Counted from the first letter of the stretch, positions 27,452-36,557 are shown. The stretch: 64,000 bases of DNA from Microbulbifer sp. SAOS-129_SWC (GCF_039696035.1 NZ_CP155567.1:62001-126000), one strand, 5' to 3'. A program made the numbers and translations. Notes: a model not told the origin generated them from the sequence alone.

Positions 27452-27997
27452 ATGAAGTTTTTGCGTCGGCAGTTGTCCTCCCAAACCCAACCCTCCGTTT
27501 CACCTTCTCGCGAGTCCGCGCCACCGCGGCTGCTGCGAGCCGTGTTGTGGCCCATGTGCCAGGCCTACGGTCTGATTCTGATGTTGTTCCTGTTGCTGCC
27601 GCTGGCGGCCGCCGCGGCCGAGTCGAGCCAGCGCCAGTGGGCCGGCAACTGGCTGGTGGTCAGCGAGGGTGACGAGCAGCTGGTGTGGCAGCTGCTCCCC
27701 GATGGTTCCGGTTTTGCCTATGGCTTCCAGCCAAACGGGCAACTGTCCCATGGCTTCGCGATCAGCTGGAAACTGAAGGGTGATCGCGTGCAGGTGCGCA
27801 CCGGGGCCTCGGTGCGCTGCAATGGCGGTGTAGTCGCGGTCGCCTTTACCGGCTGGAGCCCGGTGACCCTAAACTTCGCAATAATCGATGGCCGCCACTG
27901 GTTGCAGGAAGGCGGTGTCCTGTTGAGCTTCCAGCGCCGCCTGAGCAGCTGGAATACCCCGCGCGCCGGTAAGGAGTGCCCCAATCTGGGCGTTTGA
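27452..27997 (+). CDS. Secreted protein of unknown function, paralogue of the next gene
   Basis: A 181-residue exported protein: an unusually long basic N-terminal region, a hydrophobic signal core ending AAAAAE, then a compact domain. It shares with the following gene the pattern GNWL...GDE..VW.L.PDGSG.AY.F near the start of the mature domain and a LS.W..P....CP ending with a conserved cysteine. The repeated tryptophan/glycine pattern suggests a small beta-sheet or lipocalin-like fold, but I do not recognise the family. An earlier GTG is possible but overlaps a terminator-like hairpin. Confidence 0.5.
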   Translation: MKFLRRQLSSQTQPSVSPSRESAPPRLLRAVLWPMCQAYGLILMLFLLLPLAAAAAESSQRQWAGNWLVVSEGDEQLVWQLLPDGSGFAYGFQPNGQLSHGFAISWKLKGDRVQVRTGASVRCNGGVVAVAFTGWSPVTLNFAIIDGRHWLQEGGVLLSFQRRLSSWNTPRAGKECPNLGV

Positions 27998-28095
27998 CCC
28001 GGCTACAGTCGATAGCGATACGGTGTCGGCAGGCAGGACTGATTCTCAGGGAGACAACGTCTCAGGGAAGAGTGGAGCGGACCCGGAGTATAGTG

Positions 28096-28800
28096 GTGAA
28101 GCAGCGACGCTTTATTCTCACCCTGGCCCTGATCCTCACCTGCGGCGCCGCCGCGGCGAATGACCGCGACGGGCGCGACGAGGCCCAGGGCTGGCACGCG
28201 CACTCGCGCCTGCAGGCGTCGCAGTGGGTCGGTGACTGGTTGATTTCCCGCGACGGCGAGGCCCGCCACGTGTGGAGCCTGCGCGCCGACGGCACCGGGC
28301 GCTCCTACGCCTTCATTGAGCGCGGCGGCAAGATGCATTTCGCCTTCGGCTATGATATCGCCTGGTATTTCGATCCGTTTACGCAAATGGCCAATATCAA
28401 GACCGAGCGGCGCATCGTCTGTCGCGATGGCAAGATCTATCCCTATTTCCTCACCCTGAAATCCTACGAAAGCGATTACGCCGTGCGCGGCAAGTATGCC
28501 TGGCAGACCACCTGGACCGAAGCCAGTATTGGCCGCAACCACCTGCACAAATCGCTGGTGGTATTCGTCGCGCCGCTGTCGGGATGGCACAATCCGTCAC
28601 GGGACGAGTCCTGCCCGAGTTTCCCGCAAATGGGACTGGAAAATGATATCAACCGCACGCTGGACCGCTGGGATCGCGAGGCCAAGCGCGAGGCCAAGCG
28701 CGAGGCCGATGCCGCGCAGCTGGATACCAGCCCCGCGCCCGGTGAGCCCGATGTCGATGCCGAGACCTTTCCTTCCGGCAGTGGGGCGGCGCCAGACTGA
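28096..28800 (+). CDS. Secreted protein of unknown function, paralogue of the previous gene
   Basis: A 234-residue exported protein with a signal peptide ending AAAAN. The core (GDWLISRDGEARHVWSL then DGTGRSYAF) matches the preceding gene, and both end with LSGW.NPS...CPSF-type sequence, so they form a tandem pair that has diverged widely. This copy adds a charged C-terminal tail with short repeats (AKREAKREA) that looks disordered. The GTG start at 28096 (or 28093) begins the signal peptide. Function unknown. Confidence 0.55.
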   Translation: MKQRRFILTLALILTCGAAAANDRDGRDEAQGWHAHSRLQASQWVGDWLISRDGEARHVWSLRADGTGRSYAFIERGGKMHFAFGYDIAWYFDPFTQMANIKTERRIVCRDGKIYPYFLTLKSYESDYAVRGKYAWQTTWTEASIGRNHLHKSLVVFVAPLSGWHNPSRDESCPSFPQMGLENDINRTLDRWDREAKREAKREADAAQLDTSPAPGEPDVDAETFPSGSGAAPD

Positions 28801-28907
28801 GGGTGGTTGATGCCGCAGCGCGAAGTCGCCCCGGCTGTTCGCGGCGATGGCCGGCACGGCCGGTAAAATGACCGCGGCTTTCGATACTGACAACAGGCGA
28901 ACACCCT

Positions 28908-29318
28908 ATGAGCGCAGAAGTGCGTCTGGAAAAATTGCTGCAGAACCTGGATCCGCGTCTGCAGGGGGAGACCTGGGTATTCAGTCCCATGCCACCGCAC
29001 CGGTTGGCGGAACTGGCCGATCAGTGCCTGTGCCTGTTCCGCGAACGCGAGGGCGCCTGTGCCATATTGCCGCGGGTCGCCGCCGAGCGCGCGGGCCTGG
29101 AACACAGCGGCGCATTCCGCCAGATCACTCTGCAGGTGCACTCCAGCCTCGATGCCGTCGGCCTCACTGCGGCGGTCGCCGGCGAGCTGGCGCAGACGGG
29201 GATCAGCGCGAATGTGGTCGCCGCGCTGCGTCACGACCATATCTTCGTGCCGGAACAGGATGCACAGCGCGCGCTACAAGTTTTGCGCGGACTCGCCAAC
29301 CGCGCCCAGTACACCTAG
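28908..29318 (+). CDS. ACT domain-containing protein
   Basis: A 136-residue protein resembling the small two-ACT-domain family (COG3602 type): WVFSPMPP near the start, EGACAILP in the middle, then ITLQVHSSLDAVGLTAAV, a classic ACT helix-strand, and ALRHDHIFVP, ending in a helix. Family members are thought to bind small ligands, perhaps amino acids, but no role is proven. It is followed 15 bases later by the next gene and likely co-transcribed. Confidence 0.75.
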   Translation: MSAEVRLEKLLQNLDPRLQGETWVFSPMPPHRLAELADQCLCLFREREGACAILPRVAAERAGLEHSGAFRQITLQVHSSLDAVGLTAAVAGELAQTGISANVVAALRHDHIFVPEQDAQRALQVLRGLANRAQYT

Positions 29319-29333
29319 CACCTGCGCGCGCCG

Positions 29334-30080
29334 ATGCAGATCGATTATCCGCAGCCGCAACCCCACGGTCAGATACGGCGCCTGCTCCCGGATTTCTTCT
29401 GCGTGCCGGGCACGGCCAAACTCGCCCCGGCCACGGTGATCAATCGCAACATGGGCATCGTGCGCTACGGCGATGAACTCACCCTGATCAACCCGGTGCG
29501 CCTGCGCCCGGTGCAGGAGGAGCAACTGCAGGATCTGGGTATCATCCGTCACGCAGTACGCCTCGGCTACCACCACGGTTGCGACGACCTCTACTACCGC
29601 GACCATTTCAACCTCACCTTCTGGCGCCAGCCCCACAGCGACCTGTACCCGGCGCCGATGCCGGACCAATTGCTGTGCGAGGGCGGCGACTGCCCGGTGC
29701 CCGGTGGCCGCTTTATGGAATTTCACCGCGCGCAGTTTCCCGAAGCGGTCCTGTGGCTGCCGTACAACGGCGGTCTGCTGCTCGCCTGCGACGCGCTGCA
29801 GTACTGGTCTTCGTGGCACGGCTGCAGCTGGTGCGGTCGCAACCTGCTGCGCCTGGCGGGTTTTCGCCGCGGCCTGCAGGTGGCGCCGAGCTGGCGCGCG
29901 CGGGTGACACCGCCGCACGGCGATGTGGCGCACTGGCTGCAGGCCGATTTCGAGCGTCTGCTGACGCTGCCGATCCTGCATTTTATGGCCGCCCACGGCG
30001 ACTTCTGTGCGGACACCGCCGGCGAGCAGCTCGCCGCAGCGATACGCCACGCCTTCCCGGGGATCCAGCGCGCGGCCTGA
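29334..30080 (+). CDS. Conserved hypothetical protein, possibly metallo-beta-lactamase-like fold
   Basis: A 248-residue cytosolic protein. The early segment (FFCVPGT...VINRNMGIVRYGDELTLINPVRL) resembles the start of metallo-beta-lactamase-like folds such as DUF4336, but the HxHxDH metal motif is not present; instead there is LGYHHGCDDLYY and later AAHGDFC. It is also cysteine- and tryptophan-rich in the middle (WSSWHGCSWCGRN), which might form a metal site. I do not assign a function. Confidence 0.55.
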   Translation: MQIDYPQPQPHGQIRRLLPDFFCVPGTAKLAPATVINRNMGIVRYGDELTLINPVRLRPVQEEQLQDLGIIRHAVRLGYHHGCDDLYYRDHFNLTFWRQPHSDLYPAPMPDQLLCEGGDCPVPGGRFMEFHRAQFPEAVLWLPYNGGLLLACDALQYWSSWHGCSWCGRNLLRLAGFRRGLQVAPSWRARVTPPHGDVAHWLQADFERLLTLPILHFMAAHGDFCADTAGEQLAAAIRHAFPGIQRAA

Positions 30081-30195
30081 AGCCGGTCCCGATGGCGCGC
30101 TTGTGGATCGTGGTAAGCTTCCCGTCGTAACAGCAATTGCGGTTGTGTGCCCCGCGGCAACCGCCCACAGAATTCCAAAAAAGACTTGCTTGTCG

Positions 30196-31842
30196 ATGAA
30201 AATAAAAACCCTGTTCAGCGCCGTACTGGCGCTCGCGCTGGTGGCCTGCGCCACCGCGTCGCTCGCACCGATTCCCAGTGCCAACAGCGATAACATCCGC
30301 AAAACGGTGGAATTCCTCGCCGCCGACAACATGGCCGGGCGCGACACCGGCAGCGCCGAGTACCGCCGCGCGGCGCAATTCGTTGCCGGCAAGTTCCGCG
30401 CTATGGGGCTGGAGCCCGCCGGCAGTCACGGCTACTTGCAGGAAGTGCCATTCGTGCGCGCCAGTTGGGGCAAGCGCAAGCCGACCCTGGTGCTGCGCGG
30501 CCGCGATGGCGATATCACCTTCCACTTCGGCGAGGACTTTGTCGCTTCGCCGCCCACCGTCAGCGAGGACACCGTCACCACCGCGCCGCTGGTGTTCGTC
30601 GGCTACGGTATCGACGCGCCGGACTACGGTATCGACGACTACGCCGGCCTCGATGTCGAGGGCAAAATTGCCGTGGTGCTGGCCGGTCGCCCGCAGCGGC
30701 TGCCCAGCGAAGTGGGTGCGCACTACGCCTCCGGGCGCACCAAGCGCGAGACCGCCGCGCGCCACGGCGCCGTCGGCTACATCCTGCTGAATACACCCGA
30801 ACGGGAAAAGCGCTGGCCGTTCCGGCGCCAGCGCGAGCATTTGCATGACGACAGCTTCGACTGGATCGCCGCCGACGGTGTGCCCGCGGATGCGATTCCG
30901 GGTCTGCACCCGGGCGTGATGCTCGATATGCCCGCCGCGCGCCAGCTGTTTATGGGCGCGCCGCGCAGCCTCGATACGGTGTATACCGAGATGGAAAACG
31001 GGCTGGTGCCGCGCGGTTTCCCGCTGCCGTACCAGGCCGCGCTGACCAGCGGCGCCGTGCACCAGGAAATCTCCAGCCCCAATGTGGTGGCGGTGTTGCC
31101 GGGCATCGACCCGCAACTGAAAAACCAGTACGTAGTGTTCAGTGCACACCTCGATCATATCGGCGTGGGCAAAGGGGAGGGCGACCAGATCAACAACGGC
31201 GCCCAGGACAATGCCGCCGGTGTCGCGGTGATGCTGGAAACCGCGCGACTGTTCGCCGAATCCGGTATGCGCCCGCGCCGCTCGCTGCTGTTCGTTGCGG
31301 TGACCGGCGAGGAGAAAGGACTGCTCGGCTCCGACTACTTCGCCCAGCATCCGCCGGTGCCGCCGGGTTCGATGGTGGCGGATATCAACCTGGATATGCC
31401 GATGCTGCTGTACCCGTTCAAGGACATTATCGCCTTCGGCGCCGAACATTCGACGCTGGGCAAGACCGCCGCGCGCGCGGCTGCGCGCGCCGGCCTCAAG
31501 CTGAGCCCGGACCCGATGCCGGAAGAGGTGATCTTCGTGCGCAGCGATCACTATAACTTCGTGCGCCAGGGGATTCCGTCCATCTACCTGATCAGCGGCC
31601 GCGAGGCCGCGGACCCGAACGTGAATGGCACCGCGCTGCAGAACCGCTTCCTGCAGCAGCGCTACCACAGCCCGTCCGACGAGGCCGACACACAGATCAA
31701 CTACGTCGCCGCCAAGCAGTTTACCGAAGTGAACTATGCGATTGCCCGCGACGTGGCCGACGCGAAGCGCAAGCCGCACTGGTACAAGGGTGACTTCTTC
31801 GGCGATCTGTTCAGTCCGCCCGCGGACAAAAAAGCCCACTAG
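30196..31842 (+). CDS. M28 family metallopeptidase, predicted lipoprotein
   Basis: A 548-residue exported zinc peptidase of family M28 (aminopeptidase type). The signal sequence ends in lipobox LVAC (Cys18). A PA-like insert lies in residues about 120-250. The di-zinc site is recognisable: AHLDH, QDNAAG, the GEEKGLLGS general-base glutamates, INLDM and the late histidine in YHSPSDE. It probably releases N-terminal amino acids from peptides in the periplasm or at the outer membrane. The stop overlaps the end of the convergent next gene by 3 bases. Confidence 0.9.
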   Translation: MKIKTLFSAVLALALVACATASLAPIPSANSDNIRKTVEFLAADNMAGRDTGSAEYRRAAQFVAGKFRAMGLEPAGSHGYLQEVPFVRASWGKRKPTLVLRGRDGDITFHFGEDFVASPPTVSEDTVTTAPLVFVGYGIDAPDYGIDDYAGLDVEGKIAVVLAGRPQRLPSEVGAHYASGRTKRETAARHGAVGYILLNTPEREKRWPFRRQREHLHDDSFDWIAADGVPADAIPGLHPGVMLDMPAARQLFMGAPRSLDTVYTEMENGLVPRGFPLPYQAALTSGAVHQEISSPNVVAVLPGIDPQLKNQYVVFSAHLDHIGVGKGEGDQINNGAQDNAAGVAVMLETARLFAESGMRPRRSLLFVAVTGEEKGLLGSDYFAQHPPVPPGSMVADINLDMPMLLYPFKDIIAFGAEHSTLGKTAARAAARAGLKLSPDPMPEEVIFVRSDHYNFVRQGIPSIYLISGREAADPNVNGTALQNRFLQQRYHSPSDEADTQINYVAAKQFTEVNYAIARDVADAKRKPHWYKGDFFGDLFSPPADKKAH

Positions 31843-32957
31843 GGTTTTCTGCGCACCACCACCGCGGTGCGCAGCTTTTCCCTGCCGAACAGCGACATGG
31901 CCGCGAAGTCGTCCCGTGCGATCGGCAGATACTGACTGTCGAGCGGGTTGTCTTCGTCGTCGCTGTCCGGATCGTGCACGTACAGACAGGCCTCGTCGAT
32001 ACCGGTCAGCGCCACCCAGTGTGGCACCTTCTTGCCGTCGAGGCGGTAGGTGCTGATCAGCAGTAGCGCCAGCGCGCCCTCACCGAGCCAGCGCTGCAGA
32101 TCCGCCTGGGTAAATTCCCGCTCGATCACCGGCAATCCGCGCACGCGCGCCGCTGCACGGAAGTCCGCATCCACCTGTTGCACCACCGCTTTTTTCCCGG
32201 CACTGCGTACGCCGTCGACGAACAGCGGCGTGTCCCGGTTCAGGTACACGGAGCAATCGAAACCGCGCGCCGCCATCGCCAGCGCCAGGCCGATCGGGTG
32301 GCAGCCGCCGTGGCCGGAGGTCATGAAAATGGTGGTGGCCTCGCGCCACAGTGCCAGCTCCTCGCTGACGGACGGCTGGTAATCGCGCTGCAGCGCTGCC
32401 ATCGCCATCATCGCTGCCGCCGGACCACAGGTGAATTCGGTGGTCTGGCCATACCAGGGCACGGCCAGCTGCTGCAGGTTTTCCGAGCGGTAGCGGATGC
32501 GTTTCTGCATGCGCAGCGCATTGCCGGCGTTCTCGTAATAATTGGAGTAGCTGCCGAAGGTGCGGTAGCCGAGCTGCTGATAGAGAGCAATGGCGCTGCG
32601 GTTATCCTCCGCCACTTCCAAACGCATATACAGGCGGCGGCTGTGGCTGCCGGCCTCTTCCGCCGCCAGCAGCAGCGCGCGGCCGATGCCCTGGCCGCGC
32701 CCGGCCGGGCCCACCGCCAGCGAATAGAGCCGCGCCAGCCGCGTGCCGCGGCGCAGCAGCACCAGTACATAGCCGAGCAACAGGTCATTGCGCTCGGCCA
32801 CCAGGAACACGCGGTTGTCCGCCGCCACCCAGTGGCGCAAGCGCCGCCGGCTGAGGCGGTCACCGGCGAAACAGGCCTGCTCCAGCGCGTGCAGCGCGGG
32901 CACGTCGGCGGCTTCGACGGGGCGAATGGTGAAGGTCGGCGGGGATTCAGACGGCAT
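31839..32957 (-). CDS. GNAT acetyltransferase fused to a C39-like cysteine peptidase
   Basis: A 372-residue two-domain protein. Residues about 8-150 form a RimI-like GNAT N-acetyltransferase (SLAVGPAGRGQGIGRALL is the acetyl-CoA loop, followed by LEV.EDN..AI.LY..LGY). Residues about 165-372 form a papain-like C39-type peptidase: EFTCGPAA carries the nucleophile cysteine, PHWVALTG the histidine and HDPD the aspartate. This fusion is divergent from a RimK-like ATP-grasp gene, a pairing that, from memory, comparative genomics has described as a predicted peptide ligase/modification system. ATG 32957 begins the GNAT homology. Confidence 0.85.
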   Translation of the reverse strand: MPSESPPTFTIRPVEAADVPALHALEQACFAGDRLSRRRLRHWVAADNRVFLVAERNDLLLGYVLVLLRRGTRLARLYSLAVGPAGRGQGIGRALLLAAEEAGSHSRRLYMRLEVAEDNRSAIALYQQLGYRTFGSYSNYYENAGNALRMQKRIRYRSENLQQLAVPWYGQTTEFTCGPAAAMMAMAALQRDYQPSVSEELALWREATTIFMTSGHGGCHPIGLALAMAARGFDCSVYLNRDTPLFVDGVRSAGKKAVVQQVDADFRAAARVRGLPVIEREFTQADLQRWLGEGALALLLISTYRLDGKKVPHWVALTGIDEACLYVHDPDSDDEDNPLDSQYLPIARDDFAAMSLFGREKLRTAVVVRRKP

Positions 32958-33127
32958 GGTGGCGTCCGCCGGAGGCGGCTGTGAACACCGCGAAGTTGCG
33001 GCCCGGCAACAGTAGCAAAACCATGGGAAAATGCAGCAAAAAAAGCCGCACAAAAAGATAGGAGAAGTGCGGGTTTTCTTCTATCTTTCGCGCTGTTGAC
33101 CCACCCCTTTTTGAGGCGCCTTTGTTC

Positions 33128-34594
33128 ATGTCCCAGGTGCTAATTGTGATCGACCAGCCCAGCGACTGGGCGCCCTACTACCCCAGTGAGCGCGTGATCA
33201 CCTTTGCCGACTATCTGCAGTTGCCCGCCCGCCCGCAGCGCGTGCGCATCATCAACCTGTGTGCCGATTACGACTACCGCGCGGAGGGCTACTACTGCTC
33301 GCTGCTGGCGGAGGCGCGCAGCCACCATGTGCTGCCCAGTGTGCGCACGCTCAACGACCTGTCGGTGCCGCAACTATACAAACTCCAGCTGGCGCCGCTG
33401 ATGCCGGCGCTGAACAAGCTGCAGCCGCCGGAGGTGCCGGGTGCGCGGCGGGTGATCAAATCTTTCTTCGGCCACTGCGCCGAGCCGGCGCTGCAGCCGC
33501 TCGCGCGGCTGCTGTTCGACCGCTTCGCCTGCCCGATCCTGGAGATCTCCCTCGCCTGTGATGAGAGCTGGGAGATCGTCGACCTGCACGTCTGCTCCCA
33601 CCGCGAGCTGGGCGAGGCGGAGGAGACCCTGTTCGCCGAGGCGCTGGACGCGTTCAGCAACCAGGTGTGGCGCCCGCGCACTAAGAGCGCCAACACGCGC
33701 TACGACCTTGCCATCCTCGCCAACCCGGACGAGGCGCTGCCGCCGTCCGATGCCGCCGCGCTGAAGAAATTTGTCAGCGCCGGGCGCGAGCTGGGTTTCG
33801 CCGTGGAGATGATCGGCCCCGCGGACTACATGCGCCTGCCGGAATTCGATGCGCTGTTTATCCGCGAGACCACCGCCATCGACCACCACACCTATCGTTT
33901 TGCCAAGAAAGCCGAGGCCGAGGGCCTGGTGGTGCTGGACGACCCGACCAGCATCCTGCGCTGCACCAACAAGATCTATCTCGCCGACCTGTTCGCCACC
34001 CACAAGGTGCCGGCACCGAAGACCCGTATCCTGCATCGCGGTGACGAGGCCGGCGTGCGGCGCGCGCTGGTCGAGCTGGGCCTGCCGATGGTGATCAAGA
34101 TCCCCGACGGTTCCTTTTCGCGCGGTGTGGTCAAGGTGCATAGTGAGGCGGAATTGCGGGACAAACTGGGAGAGCTGTTTGCCGAGTCGAGTCTGCTGCT
34201 TGCGCAGGAATTTCTGTATACGGAATTCGACTGGCGCATCGGTGTGCTCAACAACAAGCCGCTGTACGCCTGCCGCTACTATATGGCCAAGAACCACTGG
34301 CAGATCTACAACCACGGCACCAAGAAAAACAATAGCGGCAGTTCCGCTACCCTGCCGACCTTCGAGGTGCCGCGTGCGGTGCTGCAAGCCGCTTTAAAGG
34401 CCACGCGGCCGATCGGGAACGGCTTTTACGGTGTCGACGTAAAAGAGTCTGCCGGCAAAGGCTTTGTAATCGAAGTCAATGACAATCCCTCGATCGACAG
34501 CGGCGTGGAAGACAAGTATCTCGGTCGCGAGCTTTACCGTTTGATCCTGCAGGAATTTGTCCGGCGACTGGATGCGCGCAGGGCGGGGACGTGA
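33128..34594 (+). CDS. RimK-like ATP-grasp ligase with RLAN-type N-terminal domain
   Basis: A 488-residue protein. Residues about 1-190 match the RimK-like ATP-grasp N-terminal (RLAN) type of domain; residues about 200-488 form an ATP-grasp ligase with the nucleotide lysine in MVIKIPDGSFSRG, an acidic LLAQEFLYTEFDWRIG segment and the metal site VIEVNDNPSID (ExNxNP). ATP-grasp enzymes of this group join an amino group to a carboxylate, often adding glutamate or other amino acids to peptides. The divergent GNAT/C39 peptidase gene is its likely partner. ATG 33128 is used; TTG 33122 is an alternative. Substrate unknown. Confidence 0.88.
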   Translation: MSQVLIVIDQPSDWAPYYPSERVITFADYLQLPARPQRVRIINLCADYDYRAEGYYCSLLAEARSHHVLPSVRTLNDLSVPQLYKLQLAPLMPALNKLQPPEVPGARRVIKSFFGHCAEPALQPLARLLFDRFACPILEISLACDESWEIVDLHVCSHRELGEAEETLFAEALDAFSNQVWRPRTKSANTRYDLAILANPDEALPPSDAAALKKFVSAGRELGFAVEMIGPADYMRLPEFDALFIRETTAIDHHTYRFAKKAEAEGLVVLDDPTSILRCTNKIYLADLFATHKVPAPKTRILHRGDEAGVRRALVELGLPMVIKIPDGSFSRGVVKVHSEAELRDKLGELFAESSLLLAQEFLYTEFDWRIGVLNNKPLYACRYYMAKNHWQIYNHGTKKNNSGSSATLPTFEVPRAVLQAALKATRPIGNGFYGVDVKESAGKGFVIEVNDNPSIDSGVEDKYLGRELYRLILQEFVRRLDARRAGT

Positions 34595-34999
34595 GTCCTG
34601 GCGCTGCCGCTGCCAGCCGGGAGAGGGCGAACACAAGGTGCGCTCCACCGAGAGGCGGTCTAGTGTCTAGTTAAAGCAGTGCCCGAAAGTGCCGCAGGTT
34701 TTGCAGTAGATTTTAACGATAAAGTGAAATCTGCAGGAGCGAACCTTGTCTTCGCCGGCTCAGCGACTACTCGTGGATATTTGGCGCAAAGCAACGTGGG
34801 TTGGAATAGCAACGTCCAAACCCGACGGTAAATTTCGCACAAAATATCAACCGGTATCTTTTCCGCTCGCCGTAGCAGCGGGTAATTTACCCGCGCGTTG
34901 CCCTCGCGCCAAAGGAATCACATCGATACTGTGATATTCTCCCGCGTCCGGCTGTGGATAGGCCGGCAATGACAAGAAAGTTATATATTAGGAAGATTC
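34595..34999. other. Intergenic region with palindrome
   Basis: About 400 bases without a supported gene, becoming AT-rich toward the lipoprotein gene at 35000. It contains a perfect palindrome GCGGGTAATTTACCCGC (34878-34894) that could be an operator, and TATTCT at 34935-34940 as a possible -10. A short reading frame (34746-34934) is present but has no signal or family features and is not called. Confidence 0.55.
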
Positions 35000-35494
35000 A
35001 TGATCAAGAAATTTACATTGGGGGTTGTGGCCGCGGGTGTATTGCTGGCTTCTGGTTGCGCGAGCATTCTGAGTGACAGCACTTATCCGGTGACCATTAA
35101 CAGCACACCGACCGGGGCGAACTATACCATTACCAACGAAGCGGGCCTGGATGTACAAAGCGGCGTGACCCCGGATACCGTCACCCTGTCTGCTTCCGAC
35201 GGCTTCTTCTCCTCCGCCAGCTATACCGTGAAATACCAGATGGCCGGTTACAACGAGAAAAGCTTTCAGCTGAAAGCGGGTATTGATGGCTGGTATCTCG
35301 GCAACATTCTGCTTGGCGGTGTGCTCGGCATGCTGATCGTGGATCCGGCCACTGGCGCCATGTGGAAACTGCCGAACTCCGCCAGTGCTTCCCTGCAGCC
35401 GATGACCGCATCGACTGCACTGAACAGCCTGACGATCGCTTCCATCGATCAGGTACCGGAAGAGCTGAAATCACAGCTGGTGCCGGTCAAGTAA
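35000..35494 (+). CDS. Lipoprotein with PEGA-like beta domain
   Basis: A 164-residue predicted lipoprotein (lipobox LASGC, Cys20). The mature part begins with a beta-rich PEGA-like segment (PVTINSTPTGANYTITNEAG... then TVKYQMAGYNEK), followed by a glycine-rich hydrophobic stretch (GNILLGGVLGMLIVDPATGAMW) seen in outer-membrane-associated lipoproteins. The role is unknown; it is probably surface or periplasm located. Confidence 0.75.
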   Translation: MIKKFTLGVVAAGVLLASGCASILSDSTYPVTINSTPTGANYTITNEAGLDVQSGVTPDTVTLSASDGFFSSASYTVKYQMAGYNEKSFQLKAGIDGWYLGNILLGGVLGMLIVDPATGAMWKLPNSASASLQPMTASTALNSLTIASIDQVPEELKSQLVPVK

Positions 35495-35522
35495 TTCCGT
35501 TTGCCGGAATTCGTGGTCAAGA

Positions 35523-35549
35523 AGCCATCCGCATGCGGATGGCTTTTTT
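35523..35549 (+). terminator. Rho-independent terminator after the PEGA-like lipoprotein
   Basis: GCCATCCGC and GCGGATGGC form an inverted repeat (the innermost pairs must open to make a loop) followed by six T residues. The convergent LysR gene ends just beyond it. Confidence 0.8.
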
Positions 35550-35551
35550 GT

Positions 35552-36433
35552 TTACGGTACCTGCCGACACAATTCCAGCCAGCGCTCGATGCCGGCACTG
35601 CGATATTTCTGCCGGTGCAGGGCAAAATAGAATTCGCGGTTGAAATCCCGCTGCGGCACCGGCAGCTCCACCAGTGATCCGCGTTTCAACGCGTCGGACA
35701 GGCTCACCCGCGACAGACAGCTGATGCCGAGCCCCGCTTCCACCGCGCGCTTGATCGCCTCGGTGTGCTGTAATTCCAACAGGATATTCAATTGCGGCCA
35801 CAGGCCGGCGAGGCCGCGCTCCAGGGTCTGGCGGGTGCCGGAGCCGGGTTCGCGCACTATCCAGGTGGCCGCGCACAGGTCCTTGTCGGATAGCCGTTTG
35901 CGCCCCGCCAATGGGTGCTCCGGTGCACAGAAGACCACCAGCTGGTCGTCGCGCCAGGGCACCATTTCCAGGTCGGGATGATTCAGTTCGCCCTCGATCA
36001 GGCCCAGGTCCAGCTCGAAATTCAGCACCCGCTCGGCAATGGACGCCGTATTGGCCACATCCAGCTGCACCCCGGCGCCGGGTTGCTCGGCCATATAGCG
36101 GGCCATGACCCCGGCGGTGAGGTAGTTGCCGATGGTCAGGGTGGCGCCGATCTTCAGGCGCCCCAGGTCGCGGTGGGTGGCCAGCGTCTGCTCCAGTTCG
36201 CGCGCCCGCTCCAGCAGCTCCTCGGCCCGCGGCCACAGCTGGCGCCCGAGTTCGTTCAGGCGCAGGCGCTTGCCGGTGCGTTCGAACAGGCGCAGCGCGA
36301 ACTGCTGTTCGAACTCTTTCAGCGCAGTGGACGCGGCGGACTGGGACATATTCAGGCTCTCGGCCGCGCGACTGACATTTTCGTAGTGGGCGCAGGCGAG
36401 AAAGACTTCCAGCTGGCGGAGGGAGTAGCGCAA
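35552..36433 (-). CDS. LysR-type regulator (FinR/YeiE-like)
   Basis: A 293-residue LysR-type transcription factor: N-terminal winged helix-turn-helix (LRQLEVFLACAHYENVSRAAESLNMSQSA...) and C-terminal two-lobe effector domain. It is divergent from the ferredoxin-NADP reductase gene; in Pseudomonas the LysR regulator FinR lies in the same arrangement and activates fpr under superoxide stress, so the same role is likely. A perfect inverted repeat in the shared promoter region is a good binding site candidate. Confidence 0.85.
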   Translation of the reverse strand: MRYSLRQLEVFLACAHYENVSRAAESLNMSQSAASTALKEFEQQFALRLFERTGKRLRLNELGRQLWPRAEELLERARELEQTLATHRDLGRLKIGATLTIGNYLTAGVMARYMAEQPGAGVQLDVANTASIAERVLNFELDLGLIEGELNHPDLEMVPWRDDQLVVFCAPEHPLAGRKRLSDKDLCAATWIVREPGSGTRQTLERGLAGLWPQLNILLELQHTEAIKRAVEAGLGISCLSRVSLSDALKRGSLVELPVPQRDFNREFYFALHRQKYRSAGIERWLELCRQVP

Positions 36434-36459
36434 AATGCTTTCTCAGGTTAATTGATAAA

Positions 36460-36478
36460 TTCGATAACAAGTATCGAA
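36460..36478. promoter_or_regulatory. Candidate LysR binding site in the fpr promoter
   Basis: TTCGATA, five bases, TATCGAA: a perfect inverted repeat containing the T-N11-A type geometry of LysR sites. It lies about 33 bases upstream of the fpr -10 candidate and 27 bases from the LysR start, suited both to activate fpr and to self-regulate. Confidence 0.65.
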
Positions 36479-36510
36479 ATATCCCATTTTGCCTATAGAT
36501 GTTCCAGGGC

Positions 36511-36516
36511 TAGAAT
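36511..36516 (+). promoter_or_regulatory. Candidate -10 box of fpr
   Basis: TAGAAT, with TTTGCC 17 bases upstream as a weak -35, as expected for an activator-dependent promoter. Confidence 0.4.
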
Positions 36517-36557
36517 TCAATCATTAAGAGAAAACAGGAATAAGTGGTTCTAAGCTT

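Noticed and set aside
29983..31839. 618-codon antisense frame over the M28 peptidase
   Set aside because: Shadow of a clear peptidase gene with intact catalytic motifs on the other strand.
34746..34934. 62-codon plus-strand frame upstream of the PEGA-like lipoprotein
   Set aside because: No ribosome site or family features, and it spans a palindrome and probable promoter.
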